Source: Desmonostoc muscorum LEGE 12446
GTDB lineage: Bacteria > Cyanobacteriota > Cyanobacteriia > Cyanobacteriales > Nostocaceae
Direction: 5' to 3'
Assembly: GCF_015207005.2 (NCBI RefSeq)
Contig: NZ_JADEXS020000001.1
Location: 2,418,001 to 2,482,000, forward strand
DNA: 64,000 bases
The notes under the pieces were generated by a model that saw only the letters and a program-made list of their open reading frames with translations, was not told the origin of the DNA and did not search any database. How positions within the stretch are numbered: position 1 is the stretch's first letter; every line of letters begins with the position of its first letter. Of this stretch, positions 54,495-63,763 are shown piece after piece. Made by a program: the position numbers and the translations under genes.

Positions 54495-54734
54495 ATGCTA
54501 AAAATCACAATTACCTTAGAAGAAGACATTCTGCAATTTGTAGATCAGTATGCACAGGGAAATCGTAGTGCATACATCAATACACTGCTAGCAGAACACC
54601 GCCGCCAAATTTTGGCAGCAGAAATGATTGCAGCCCTCAAGCAGGATGCTGAAAATCTAGAGTATCAAGCTGAAATTGCTACTTGGGATGGCGTTGTTGG
54701 AGATGGCATAAATATTTTTAATATCGCTTCCTGA
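54495..54734 (+). CDS. ribbon-helix-helix antitoxin-like protein, orphan
   Basis: 79 residues. MLKITITLEEDILQFVDQYAQGNRSAYINTLLAEHRR fits an RHH/MazE-type antitoxin of the kind usually followed by a MazF-like toxin. Here no toxin follows: the end of the frame overlaps the convergent methyltransferase gene by 70 bp. The natural antitoxin ending (...WDGVVGDGI) seems to run out in NIFNIAS, read from methyltransferase DNA. Confidence 0.72.
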   Translation: MLKITITLEEDILQFVDQYAQGNRSAYINTLLAEHRRQILAAEMIAALKQDAENLEYQAEIATWDGVVGDGINIFNIAS

Positions 54735-55963
54735 GCCACAGCTTTAACTACATTAATACTCACAGAGTTTCCTAGTTGATAATAAGCCTTGTCATCATTA
54801 GTATGAAGCATAAAACTATCTGGAAAACCTTGCAGCCTTGCCGCTTCTCGCGGAGTTAATCGGCGTACTCTGTGATTGTGATAAACTCCCAATCTATTGG
54901 CATCACTAGCAACCAACGTTACCGAAATTTTATTTGGATCTACAAATTTATAAACTTCAAATGAAAAGTTACCAGATAGAGGTTTATATTTATCATTAAT
55001 AAGTTTTAGATATTTTTTCTTAACCAGTGAATTCAAAATTCCTCCAAGATTGGGATGTTCAAAAAAACTAGCTATTTGTTCCTTAGTTAATAATTTACCA
55101 TCTTGCTCTTGTCCAAATTCTTTATTCCGTCTTTTTAAAATGAAACGGTTCATCAGTTCAATTTCTTCGGCACTACACTCGCCACGCAATCCTAAATCCC
55201 ACGAGTGAATAGAGTTTCCGCCCCGATAATCAATTAGTCTGACTCCGTGTAAGCGATTTAATTCATTATTAAATATTCGTTTTAAGGCATTAACAAACTC
55301 TGGCGAACAATCATACTTTTCATCTGGATTGTCTTCCAAAATATCGCCAACAGTCACAGATTTTTTTTGTGGATAAAACAAAGATAACTGCTGAGGGTTA
55401 TATGAATGAGAATCTTTTGGTCCCACATCAGAAATCAATTCAAAAGTGGGAGAAGCATTTAAAATGCCTACCAAATATATACGGACACGATTTTGTGGTA
55501 AACCAAAGTTTGCACTGTTGAGTAAAAAGGCATCAAAGCTATAACCTCGTTTTTGAATTTCGTGCTTAATCGTTGCTAGAGTTCGCCCTTCGTCGTGACT
55601 ATAAAGCCCCCGGACATTTTCAAAAATAAAAGCTTGTGGTTTATAGGTATCAAGTAATCTGATTATTTCAAAAAATAGTGTGCCTCGCGTATCGCCAAAG
55701 CCTTCTTTTTTGCCAGCATGAGAAAAAGACTGACAAGGAAACCCAGCTAATAAAAATTCATGTTCTGGTAGTTCATCAATTAATCGAATATCACCTAAAG
55801 GCGTTTGACCAAAGTTTTTTTCATAAACTAATCGAGCATCTGAATTAATTTCGCTACTGAAAACGCATTCACTTTCTATATTTAAAGAATCAGCCGCTTG
55901 TTCAAAAGCTAATCTAATTCCCCCTATTCCTGAAAATAAATCAACAAACCTAATTTTTGGCAT
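54665..55963 (-). CDS. DNA (cytosine-5) methyltransferase
   Basis: 432 residues. SAM motif I VDLFSGIGGIRLAFE, catalytic PCQ loop GFPCQSFSHAGKKEGF (C77), ENVRGL (E115), a target-recognition region with RGGNSIHSWDLGLRGECSAEEIELMNRFILKRR, and motifs IX-X VRRLTPREAARLQGFPDSF and YQLGNSVSINVV. The last residues after ILKIFM are read from antitoxin DNA on the opposite strand. Protects host DNA from the enzyme encoded upstream. Recognition site cannot be inferred. Confidence 0.93.
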   Translation of the reverse strand: MPKIRFVDLFSGIGGIRLAFEQAADSLNIESECVFSSEINSDARLVYEKNFGQTPLGDIRLIDELPEHEFLLAGFPCQSFSHAGKKEGFGDTRGTLFFEIIRLLDTYKPQAFIFENVRGLYSHDEGRTLATIKHEIQKRGYSFDAFLLNSANFGLPQNRVRIYLVGILNASPTFELISDVGPKDSHSYNPQQLSLFYPQKKSVTVGDILEDNPDEKYDCSPEFVNALKRIFNNELNRLHGVRLIDYRGGNSIHSWDLGLRGECSAEEIELMNRFILKRRNKEFGQEQDGKLLTKEQIASFFEHPNLGGILNSLVKKKYLKLINDKYKPLSGNFSFEVYKFVDPNKISVTLVASDANRLGVYHNHRVRRLTPREAARLQGFPDSFMLHTNDDKAYYQLGNSVSINVVKAVAQEAILKIFMPSPTTPSQVAISA

Positions 55964-56024
55964 AGATATTATGTTAGTTTTCTACAAAACTTTACCATAT
56001 TGTATAGATTTATTTGTTTTGTTT

Positions 56025-57146
56025 TTACAAAACATATTCTCTTATAAAACTACAAAGTACATCAAGCTCTTTAAGAGAAAATGCCACTGTACAATGACTG
56101 TATGAACAAATTATTTTGAGAGCATTTTCTCTTTGGAAGTTACCAGCACCATCCAAAACATAACCTATTTTATATCCAAGTTTTTCAATTTGCTCAAAGC
56201 GAGATTTTGCTTGTCCTGCCTTACGTTCAATCACACTATTTGTGGTTACCTGAAAGCTGACTTCTATTGCTACATATTTATTTTCCTTGGAAACTACAAT
56301 ATCAAAATTTGTCGGGCGATTATTATCTTCAGTATGACTTATGCCTGGTAAATGACCATTTTGTTTAATACTAACGCTAGGAATATCCAGATTGTCTTCC
56401 AAATATTTTTTAACCAAAGTTTGAGTAATTTGCCCTAAAGTATTTGATTGAGATCCAGCAGTGATACGGCTAACCCATATATATCTTTGCTTAATAAACT
56501 TTTGCAATTTATCTGGTAAACCTATGTAGTTACCAATTTCACACTTTGCTAGTATTTCTGCTGTTTTTTCATCTATAGAACTACCACTAAACAACACTAC
56601 GGCTATTATGTCTTTATGAAGTTCCGAAAGAAGTTGATTTACTAGTAGTTTTTTTCCACTAATGCCAAGTTTAGTATTATTGAGTTGACCTTGCACAGGC
56701 AAAACTCGAAATATATAGTTATAATTTTGTGTATTCCATAAATAATGTAAGCTGCCTGAAGGAAAGATTGAATTAAATTGACTGTTTAATCGTTGAAGCA
56801 TTTCACCACCAAAGTCAGCCAGGACTAGTAAATGTTTTAGAAATAGATTTGCTGGCATATTTGAAGAATCAATAATTTGAAATAATCCTTCTAAACTTGA
56901 AACTTCAACGCTCAGAATGGCAATAAATTGGTCTTGAGTTTCAATGAGTTTTGGAATTATACTAAGCTCAGCTTCTTGTTTTGATAATTCTGAAGGCCAA
57001 AACATAGAGGCTAACTTACGCAGTTCCTCAACAGTTCTCTGATAATTTGAATTGAGCATAATAAGTATGTCATTGAATTGAGTAGCTGATACAAAGGCGC
57101 TAGCACTTATTTTCACAAAGCAATTAGTCAGGGATTGCTCACCCAT
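56025..57146 (-). CDS. probable type II restriction endonuclease
   Basis: 373 residues, upstream of and co-directional with the methyltransferase (61-bp gap), so read as its partner. The C-terminal third has NFDIVVSKENKYVAIEVSFQVTTNSVIERKAGQAKSRFEQI: D282 and E295 fit a PD-(D/E)XK site, but the usual Lys is S297, with Q299 nearby. The rest is helical. ATG 57146 is assumed; an internal ATG at residue 30 (MLNSNYQRTVEEL) is possible. Assigned mainly from context and this motif. Confidence 0.75.
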   Translation of the reverse strand: MGEQSLTNCFVKISASAFVSATQFNDILIMLNSNYQRTVEELRKLASMFWPSELSKQEAELSIIPKLIETQDQFIAILSVEVSSLEGLFQIIDSSNMPANLFLKHLLVLADFGGEMLQRLNSQFNSIFPSGSLHYLWNTQNYNYIFRVLPVQGQLNNTKLGISGKKLLVNQLLSELHKDIIAVVLFSGSSIDEKTAEILAKCEIGNYIGLPDKLQKFIKQRYIWVSRITAGSQSNTLGQITQTLVKKYLEDNLDIPSVSIKQNGHLPGISHTEDNNRPTNFDIVVSKENKYVAIEVSFQVTTNSVIERKAGQAKSRFEQIEKLGYKIGYVLDGAGNFQRENALKIICSYSHCTVAFSLKELDVLCSFIREYVL

Positions 57147-57319
57147 CAGTACGATTGCTTGAGAAAACCAAGATTCTTATAACGTATTGCAATACGCTAT
57201 CACACCCTAAATACAGCTGCTCGTTTATGCCAAATATAACTATTATTTGACACTTTTAGAAACTAGAGTTTTGAGAGTATCAATACATAAAACCAATTCG
57301 ATTTTATCTGAAGCTATTT

Positions 57320-57604
57320 CTACTTTGCCTGCACCCGTGCTTGCTTCACCATTGCAATCAAAGTTTGATGAGCATCTTCTGAATCCGCTAAAACATGATC
57401 GAATTGAATACGAATTGGCACATCTTCCCCATTGACTTGCGCTGTTAAATCCATGCCTTGTGCATCAATTGACAGCATTTGCGCTGCTTTTGCATCTGCG
57501 ACACCACCAAAAGCTTTAGCATAAAGAGCTACAGCATCAGCATGATCCTCATTCATGTGGTTGCAGATGCGTGAACTAATTTCAGTAGAAAAATCGTTAG
57601 ACAT
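57320..57604 (-). CDS. DUF2470 domain protein
   Basis: 94 residues. SSRICNHMNEDHADAVALYAKAFGGVADAKAAQMLSIDAQGMDLTA is the DUF2470 pattern, the C-terminal module of HugZ-like heme/flavin proteins, here alone. The conserved HMNEDH is intact. Role unknown; a heme-related function is inference. Confidence 0.9.
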   Translation of the reverse strand: MSNDFSTEISSRICNHMNEDHADAVALYAKAFGGVADAKAAQMLSIDAQGMDLTAQVNGEDVPIRIQFDHVLADSEDAHQTLIAMVKQARVQAK

Positions 57605-57884
57605 TGTGAGATTGAAAGTCAGGTATACAGCAACGCCTTAAATTCTAGGCTAACAACTTAGATAAAATCTACTGGTTTTTAAATTGTCACAAAAATCATA
57701 GACTATACTATATAGCGATCGCCAATCAATCTTATCCCTAGCTGGGATAATAATTAAATTTAAATAAAACTTTAAATTAAAATAAAGCTTATCCAGTGTT
57801 TTTACCTGTCATTGCGGAAACCAGACAGCTTAAACTGTAGCAGAAGTATTAGCCAAAATTCCAAATTATTGCAGCCAAGAGACA

Positions 57885-58634
57885 ATGAGCGAAACTAACC
57901 CCAGACGAATTGTAATTGGGGATGTACATGGTCACTATGAAGGTTTGATGACATTGTTGGAGGCGATCGCCCCCACATCAGACGATCAAGTTTATTTTTT
58001 GGGAGACTTAATCGATCGCGGACCTCATAGTGCACAAGTAGTTAATTTTGTCAAGCGAAATAACTACCCGTGTTTGCTGGGAAATCATGAGCAGATGTTA
58101 TTGAGCATTCTCACTGATGAAAAGACTTCCTCCCCAAGGATGCAAGCATGGCTGTACAGCGGGGGGCAAGCGACCGTAGCCAGTTACCACGAGGCTCCAA
58201 TTCCAGATGACCATTTAGATTGGTTCAGGGCTTTACCTACATATATTGACTTGGGCGATATTTGGTTAACTCATGCTGGTGTTGACCCTTCTAAGCCAGT
58301 GATAGAACAAACAGCCGATCAACTGTGCTGGATACGAGAAGAATTTCACAGCATTTCCAAGCCTTACTTTCCTGATAAGCAAATTATCATCGGTCACACC
58401 ATTACCTTTACTTTACCAGGTGTTTCTCCTGGTCAACTGGCACAAGGACAGGGATGGCTAGGCATAGATACTGGTGCTTATCATCCCCGGAGTGGCTGGT
58501 TGACTGGACTAGATATTACAAATAATTTAGTATATCAAGTTAACATTTTTAGAAATTGTCTCCGTGCCCTGCCCTTAAAAGATGCAGCGATCGCAGTTGA
58601 TCCGACCAAAATTAAAGTTGATCGACGTAATTAG
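57885..58634 (+). CDS. PP2A-like metallophosphatase
   Basis: 249 residues. Metal-binding motifs GDVHGHYEG (about 12-20), GDLIDRGP (about 41-48) and GNHEQM (about 63), then LTHAGVD and IIGHTITF. Serine/threonine phosphatase or ApaH-like. It converges on the M48 gene, with a GGGAGTG/CCCCAGT hairpin repeat between (58636-58716). Confidence 0.9.
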   Translation: MSETNPRRIVIGDVHGHYEGLMTLLEAIAPTSDDQVYFLGDLIDRGPHSAQVVNFVKRNNYPCLLGNHEQMLLSILTDEKTSSPRMQAWLYSGGQATVASYHEAPIPDDHLDWFRALPTYIDLGDIWLTHAGVDPSKPVIEQTADQLCWIREEFHSISKPYFPDKQIIIGHTITFTLPGVSPGQLAQGQGWLGIDTGAYHPRSGWLTGLDITNNLVYQVNIFRNCLRALPLKDAAIAVDPTKIKVDRRN

Positions 58635-58635
58635 A

Positions 58636-58716
58636 AATGAGGGGAGTGGGGAGTAGGGATTAGGGAAGAGTTTTCCCAGTCCCCACTCCCCAGTCCCCAG
58701 TCCCCAGTCCCCCCAT
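58636..58716. repeat. GGGAGTG/CCCCAGT hairpin repeat
   Basis: G-rich arm GGGGAGTGGGGAGTAGGG and complementary C-rich arm of CCCCAGT units. Lies between two convergent genes and could act as a bidirectional terminator. Same repeat type as the in-frame insert in ppsA. Confidence 0.7.
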
Positions 58717-58720
58717 GCCC

Positions 58721-59626
58721 TCAAGACCGCGCTAATGGGCGAATATTGGCTCTATAACTAGCAGTATCTAAACCATAGCTTCCATTACTGGGTTGGGACT
58801 CAATTGCACGTTTGAGGCCAGCAATGCGATCGCTGGTTCCGGGGTGCGTACTCAAAAATGTCGGGACAGAACCACCCTTTTTCAGCAGCTTTTGCATAAA
58901 AGAAACCATTGCAGACTGGGCATAACCAGCCCGTGTCAAAGTTCTTAATCCTCTTTTGTCGGCATCATATTCATCTTGACGACTGCGGGGACGATTCAAG
59001 GCAAGTTCTACACCAATATTTACGGCTGTGTTGCGATCTAAGCCAGTTGCAGTTGCTAAACCACTGGCGATCGCTTTTTGGCGCATCTGTTTAACCAAGT
59101 GTCTTCCGCCAATGTGACCAATTTCATGGGCCATAACACTTGCCAGTTCCGCTTCATTATCTGCGGTTTTCAGCAAACCTGTGTGGACATATACATAGCC
59201 TCCTAGCGTGGCAAAGGCATTAATGGCATCATCTTCAACTACTTGGAAAGTATAGGGAAGATTGGGGCGATCGCTATTAGCTGCTAAGCGCCGACCAATT
59301 TGTTCTACATAGCTATTAACTTCAGCATTCCGGTAAAGTTTGACTTGACTCCCCAATATTTCCTGATTAATCTGCTTGCCAATATCAGTTTCCTGGCGAT
59401 CGGATATATTAGAAAGCTGAAGTACCTGAACTCCCTGCAATATCAGAGGCAAGAATTCTAAAGTTCTTCCAGGTAAGGCTGTACTCAGGCACAGACTCAA
59501 AGCAACTACCAGCGAAATTAGTGGATAAAACCAGCGGCGCCGCCACATCCGGTAATTTACAACAAAACCTTTCCAATTCAACATAATCTGCACTGAAGAT
59601 AATTTCGGGAGAACGTAACATGACAA
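58721..59626 (-). CDS. M48 family metallopeptidase
   Basis: 301 residues from ATG 59626; a start at 59584 (MLNWKGFVVNYRMWRRRW) or 59548 (MWRRRWFYP) is also possible. A membrane anchor/signal segment FYPLISLVVALSLCLSTALPG follows basic residues. Zinc site HEIGH at about residues 167-171 in VMAHEIGHIGGRHL, with the third ligand in SRQDEYDADKRGL. BepA/HtpX-like protease, probably periplasmic or membrane-bound, in envelope quality control. Confidence 0.9.
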   Translation of the reverse strand: MSCYVLPKLSSVQIMLNWKGFVVNYRMWRRRWFYPLISLVVALSLCLSTALPGRTLEFLPLILQGVQVLQLSNISDRQETDIGKQINQEILGSQVKLYRNAEVNSYVEQIGRRLAANSDRPNLPYTFQVVEDDAINAFATLGGYVYVHTGLLKTADNEAELASVMAHEIGHIGGRHLVKQMRQKAIASGLATATGLDRNTAVNIGVELALNRPRSRQDEYDADKRGLRTLTRAGYAQSAMVSFMQKLLKKGGSVPTFLSTHPGTSDRIAGLKRAIESQPSNGSYGLDTASYRANIRPLARS

Positions 59627-59977
59627 GACAAATTATGAGACGGATTTAGAGTATTCCAAGTTGCATTGTTAGCTCAAAACGAAAGGGGCTGTTATACAGC
59701 CAATACTTACGCAAATATACCGAAATTTAGATGGCTCACGATTCCTTCTAAAGATAGGCTTAAACATTAGATTTTACCTTTTAGGTACATCAGTTCTAAT
59801 AGGCAAAAATTTGAGGGTTAGCTGCCACCGCTCGAAACTTACGAACTCGTGATAAACTGTCGCATAAACACAACCCCCAGTCGGTTTGAGTTATTAGCAA
59901 ATAGGGAAAACAGCCGTTCCCATCGATAACCTTCTTGCTACAATCAATTACTTCGCTATTACCTTGGAAAATTTTTT
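59627..59977. other. intergenic stretch, nothing recognised
   Basis: 351 bp between divergent genes. No repeat or RNA gene seen; must hold promoters of the M48 and DUF4330 genes. Confidence 0.5.
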
Positions 59978-60511
59978 ATGGCTATTTTAGATTCAAAAGG
60001 TCGTTTGTTCGGCAAAATCAATCTCCTAGATTTAGGTGCTGCCCTGGTAACTCTATTAGTTATATTTGTCATCTTTTCTAGCATCTTGTCTAGCTTGGGT
60101 CTTGCCCAAATCGGTGAAAAAATAGCACCCATAGAGGTAGATTTAGTAGTCCGTGGTTTGAATGTACGTGACCCTGAACAATTATTCGATAACGGATTCA
60201 AAAAAGGTGGTAAAACTAATGTAATTATCCGGAATCAACCCTATGGGCAGATTGAGATTAAATCCATTCAACAGCTACCCAGAACAGTCAATGTTTTCCA
60301 ACCTGATGGCACTGTTAAAGAATTGCCAGATCCAAAAAGCAATAATTTTAGTACAGATTTCCTTTTAACTTTAGATGGCAAAGCCAAAGTCACCGACAGT
60401 GGCCCAGTTCTTGGTAACAGTAAAGTCAAAATTGGGATGCCATTTGAGTTAGAAGGTTTTAATTACAACTTCAATGCGACTGTCATTGATGTCAGATTAA
60501 AAGATAAATAA
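59978..60511 (+). CDS. DUF4330 family membrane protein
   Basis: 177 residues. MAILDSKGRLFGKINLLDLGAALVTLLVIFVIFSSIL begins with the conserved DSKGRLFGKINLLD, then one membrane helix (about 19-40), then a beta-rich domain PIEVDLVVRGLNVRDPEQLF...VIIRNQPYGQIEIKSI. Typical DUF4330 layout. Function unknown. Confidence 0.9.
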   Translation: MAILDSKGRLFGKINLLDLGAALVTLLVIFVIFSSILSSLGLAQIGEKIAPIEVDLVVRGLNVRDPEQLFDNGFKKGGKTNVIIRNQPYGQIEIKSIQQLPRTVNVFQPDGTVKELPDPKSNNFSTDFLLTLDGKAKVTDSGPVLGNSKVKIGMPFELEGFNYNFNATVIDVRLKDK

Positions 60512-60515
60512 TATT

Positions 60516-60740
60516 TTTCAGAATTCAGAATCCAGAATTCAGAATTCAGAATCTAGAATCCAGAATTCAGACTTCAGAATCCAGAATCTAGAATCCAGAA
60601 TCTAGAATCTAGAATTCAGAATTCTGAAGGCTTTGATATTCAAGCTTAAGCTAAAAAAATCAATAATTCATAGGGCGTTTCGTTTTCTAATTCAAGCTTG
60701 ATTCTGAATTCTGAATTCTGAATTCTGAATTCTGAATTCT
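60516..60740. repeat. CAGAATT/TCTAGAA heptamer arrays
   Basis: Two tracts (60516-60630 and 60702-60740) in opposite orientation between convergent genes: CAGAATT/CCAGAAT/CTAGAAT units, then TGAATTC units, with about 70 bp of unique DNA between. Together they form a large inverted repeat. Confidence 0.8.
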
Positions 60741-60744
60741 TAGA

Positions 60745-61641
60745 TTAATTAAGCAAAGGCAAAAATCGCCGAATTAACCCAATTGTGACTGCTGGTAATT
60801 CCAACTGCGGTGTTAACCCCACATCTTCCAATTGTTGAAAAAACCGGATTGCTTGGGGATTGATTTCGGCGAGGCGGCGACCAATTGAAGGCCCTGTAAA
60901 TTGCGATTTTTGTCCCCAGATTATGGCGGTGGGAGTGGTCAATTGTTGAATATAAAGGGATAAATCAAAGCACAAATCGCCACGTACAAAAGACAGTGCT
61001 GCATACTCAGCATTGGGCTGTTGGGCGGATTCTAGATAAGCATCTACAATTTCTTGGTAGACTCGATTAGACTGAGCAAATTGTCGTTGCTCTAAGAAGC
61101 CGCGAATACCTCCACTGGTAGCAACTCCAGTACTGTATAGCACGCGGTCAATAATAGGAACACTGACTAACTGAGCAAAAAAGCTGCGGGAGTAGTCTTC
61201 GCCAAAGTCAGAAAGTCCGGCGGGAGTAGTGAGAATTAAAGACTTAAATAAATCCGGATGAGCGATCGCTACTCTAATTGTAAATGCTGCGGTCAAAGAA
61301 GAAGCGATCGTTGTTACTGGCCCAGTACAAGTCTGTTGTAAAAATTCCCGAATCGTTGTCAAATAATCGTCAATTTTATAACTACGTGCTGGATGCTCCG
61401 ATCTACCCCAGCCGATTAAATCTGGCGCAATAACCCGATATTCAGCAGCAAAAGCCGGATACACTTTCGACCACTCATAAGCAGAAGACCCACCACCAAA
61501 GCCGTGCAGAAACACCAAAGTTTCTCGGTCATCTTTGGCAGTTACATCGTTTTGCCAAGGCGATCCAGCAGCAGTATAATAAACAATTTTACCTAATGAG
61601 GTAATTACGGAGCGTTGTTCAAATCCTATGGGCTGAAACAT
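60745..61641 (-). CDS. alpha/beta hydrolase
   Basis: 298 residues. Oxyanion region FLHGFGGGSSAYEW, then VIAPDLIGWGRSEHP, nucleophile elbow TIASSLTAAF (S115 expected) and acid strand AIIWGQKSQF. The place of the catalytic His, usually in a GHxPxxE motif, reads VGLTPQLE, so the His is absent. It may not be a classical hydrolase. Confidence 0.88.
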   Translation of the reverse strand: MFQPIGFEQRSVITSLGKIVYYTAAGSPWQNDVTAKDDRETLVFLHGFGGGSSAYEWSKVYPAFAAEYRVIAPDLIGWGRSEHPARSYKIDDYLTTIREFLQQTCTGPVTTIASSLTAAFTIRVAIAHPDLFKSLILTTPAGLSDFGEDYSRSFFAQLVSVPIIDRVLYSTGVATSGGIRGFLEQRQFAQSNRVYQEIVDAYLESAQQPNAEYAALSFVRGDLCFDLSLYIQQLTTPTAIIWGQKSQFTGPSIGRRLAEINPQAIRFFQQLEDVGLTPQLELPAVTIGLIRRFLPLLN

Positions 61642-62115
61642 AAATATTTTTCTTCACTCTAATGATTAACTAACACTGGTAACAGGAAGGACGCGGGGAC
61701 GCGGTGACGCGGGGATACGGAAAAATTACTCTCCGCGTCTCTTACTTCCTGCGTCTCCTACAGAGCATCTTTATTTTTATTATCGGTGAACCAGCTACTT
61801 CAGGACTTCTGACCAGCGTCAGATTAAGTAGATGTAAAACTACTGAATTAGTTGTAAAGATTTGGTGTTTATTTTTTCATAGTCAACAATAAACTAACGT
61901 TGTAATTACTGTGCTTCAAGGATTCTAAGTGGTAGCGAGTATCACTATAGACATAAATACAGATGAGTTGTTTATGGTACTCTATGAAGAAACTGATAAA
62001 TAATTTTGAGCGTCAAGAATAGTCAAAACGCTAATTTTAATAAGCTATTCATTCTAGTTCTACATCTAAAAAGAATAGCTTTTGATATATTACTAATCTA
62101 ATTATTCTCTAGGTA
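61642..62115. other. intergenic stretch with GACGCGGG units
   Basis: 474 bp; GACGCGGG-type tandem units and their complement at about 61690-61765 form a hairpin. The rest is AT-rich, with no gene or further structure seen. Confidence 0.5.
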
Positions 62116-62133
62116 ATGGTAAGGCGGAATGTC

Positions 62134-62718
62134 ATGGTAAAGCAGGCTACTCTTCAATCAAATAAAGCACCAAGGATTGAAGACCCTAAATTTGCGCTTG
62201 ACAATTTTAATATACAAAACCAAATTACAGCTTCATCTCGCCGCGATCGCCTCGAGCCAGCCATTGACCTTGCTAAGCTGAGTATACCTACTTGTATTTG
62301 TTTAGACTTGGAAGAGTTGAAGTGTTTTGAAGTAGTAGAGCGCCAGTATGAACAATGGGGAGTCATTTTTCATAATTCTCTAGCAATACAGCCATCAAAT
62401 CCAGCATTTCCAAGCCATTCAGGGCTGACAGTCTTAATGGGAGCGCCCAAAAGCGGATTTTTAGAAGCTACTTTCTTGCATCCTGTGAACTCAGTTAGTG
62501 CCTATGTCACTAGTTCCCAGCGACTGGTGCTTTCCGCTTACGATGGCGATCGCCAACTCCTTGGACAAACTGTACTACCAGGCGCTAATCTTGCCAATTC
62601 TGACTCCGCAATTTCCCCCAATACGTTATTATCTATAACTGGGAATAACATCTACAGCGTAACCTTCTGTGCTTTTGACGGTCAATTCATCCTTGACGAC
62701 TTTCGTTTTTGTCTCTAA
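62134..62718 (+). CDS. conserved hypothetical beta-rich protein
   Basis: From ATG 62134 (MVKQATLQSNKAPRIEDPKFALDNFN), 194 residues; an in-frame ATG at 62116 adds six. No family named with confidence. The second half is beta-rich: GLTVLMGAPKSGFLEATFLHPVNSVSAYVTSSQRLVLSAYDGDRQLLGQTVLPGANL...GNNIYSVTFCAFDGQFILDDFRFCL, like a jelly-roll carbohydrate-binding or PEP-CTERM-type domain, but without a signal peptide or sorting signal. Confidence 0.65.
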   Translation: MVKQATLQSNKAPRIEDPKFALDNFNIQNQITASSRRDRLEPAIDLAKLSIPTCICLDLEELKCFEVVERQYEQWGVIFHNSLAIQPSNPAFPSHSGLTVLMGAPKSGFLEATFLHPVNSVSAYVTSSQRLVLSAYDGDRQLLGQTVLPGANLANSDSAISPNTLLSITGNNIYSVTFCAFDGQFILDDFRFCL

Positions 62719-62960
62719 AACGGAAACGTTAAAAACTCAGTAGCAAAATTAAGCTTACTCGTCCGAGTCCGCGTATTCTTTTAGATAATCGCAACAATTC
62801 GCCGATAATATAATATTATTCATGGATCTCCCCAAGGGTAGAAACTAGGGTGCCATTTCTAATATCCTGGTATTTTTACCAATTCGGGATGCTTCCTGCT
62901 TTCTTCGTCTCTAATAAAACTTCTACAATAGGTAATTTCGTAATCAAGTAGGTAAACACT

Positions 62961-63728
62961 GTGGCACAGGCTTCGTCTTCTTGGCAGCAATTGATCAACC
63001 AGATCCCCAGCTGGTCGCTTCCAAAGTTCAAGATAGGAGGAAGCTCAAAACAACAAACTTTTAAACGCTTCTGTGGGCCTGGAGGCTTTCTTGGGTTCCT
63101 GACAATCGTCGTTGCTATGTTGTTGTGGAACTGGAAACTCCTATTAGCTCTGTTAATTGGCGTTGGAGTAATGGTATTAGTTTACTCAATGCAGGCGTGG
63201 GACTGGCAATTGCGCTGGTCTAAAATACGTGAGTTTTTAGATAGTTCAAACCGTCGGCTAGTTTTAGCAGTCCTCAGTGGTGGTGTTGCTACTGTCAGCA
63301 CTTACATGGCGGCTGCAATTTGGGTTGACTCTCACAGCCAATGGATTGCTGCTGGTGCGATCGCCCAAGGCATGGCAACCCTACTAACTTTAATTTTATT
63401 GGTATGGCAACTTGTCAACTTTTATGGCAATCGAGAAGAAGACCACCTCGATCAGTTGTTAGTCAATTTAACAGAAAAAGATCCATTAAAGCGGTTAATT
63501 GCCCTGCGTCAACTCACTAAATTAATCGCCCGTAAGCGAGTTGATTCTTCAGTGCAGCAAGATGTAGTCGAATGCTTGCAACTCCTACTGAGTCGAGAGG
63601 AGGAAGTTGTGATTCGAGAAGCAGCTTTTAAGAGCTTGCAAGCCTGCGATCGCCTACAAGTACTACCACCCAAAACAGCCAAAACTTTCATCCCCATATC
63701 AGCAAAACTCAAACACCGCGTTTATTAG
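62961..63728 (+). CDS. conserved membrane protein with HEAT-like repeats
   Basis: 255 residues, GTG start at 62961. Four hydrophobic segments between about residues 35 and 155 (GFLGFLTIVVAMLLW, LLLALLIGVGVMVLVYSM, LAVLSGGVATVSTYMAAAIWV, MATLLTLILLVWQLV), then a cytoplasmic helical domain (DHLDQLLVNLTEKDPLKRLIALRQLTKLI...CLQLLLSREEEVVIREAAFKSLQ) resembling HEAT/armadillo repeats. Cyanobacterial; function unknown. Confidence 0.75.
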   Translation: MAQASSSWQQLINQIPSWSLPKFKIGGSSKQQTFKRFCGPGGFLGFLTIVVAMLLWNWKLLLALLIGVGVMVLVYSMQAWDWQLRWSKIREFLDSSNRRLVLAVLSGGVATVSTYMAAAIWVDSHSQWIAAGAIAQGMATLLTLILLVWQLVNFYGNREEDHLDQLLVNLTEKDPLKRLIALRQLTKLIARKRVDSSVQQDVVECLQLLLSREEEVVIREAAFKSLQACDRLQVLPPKTAKTFIPISAKLKHRVY

Positions 63729-63763
63729 TCATTAGTCCTTGATCATTACCAAATGACAAATGA

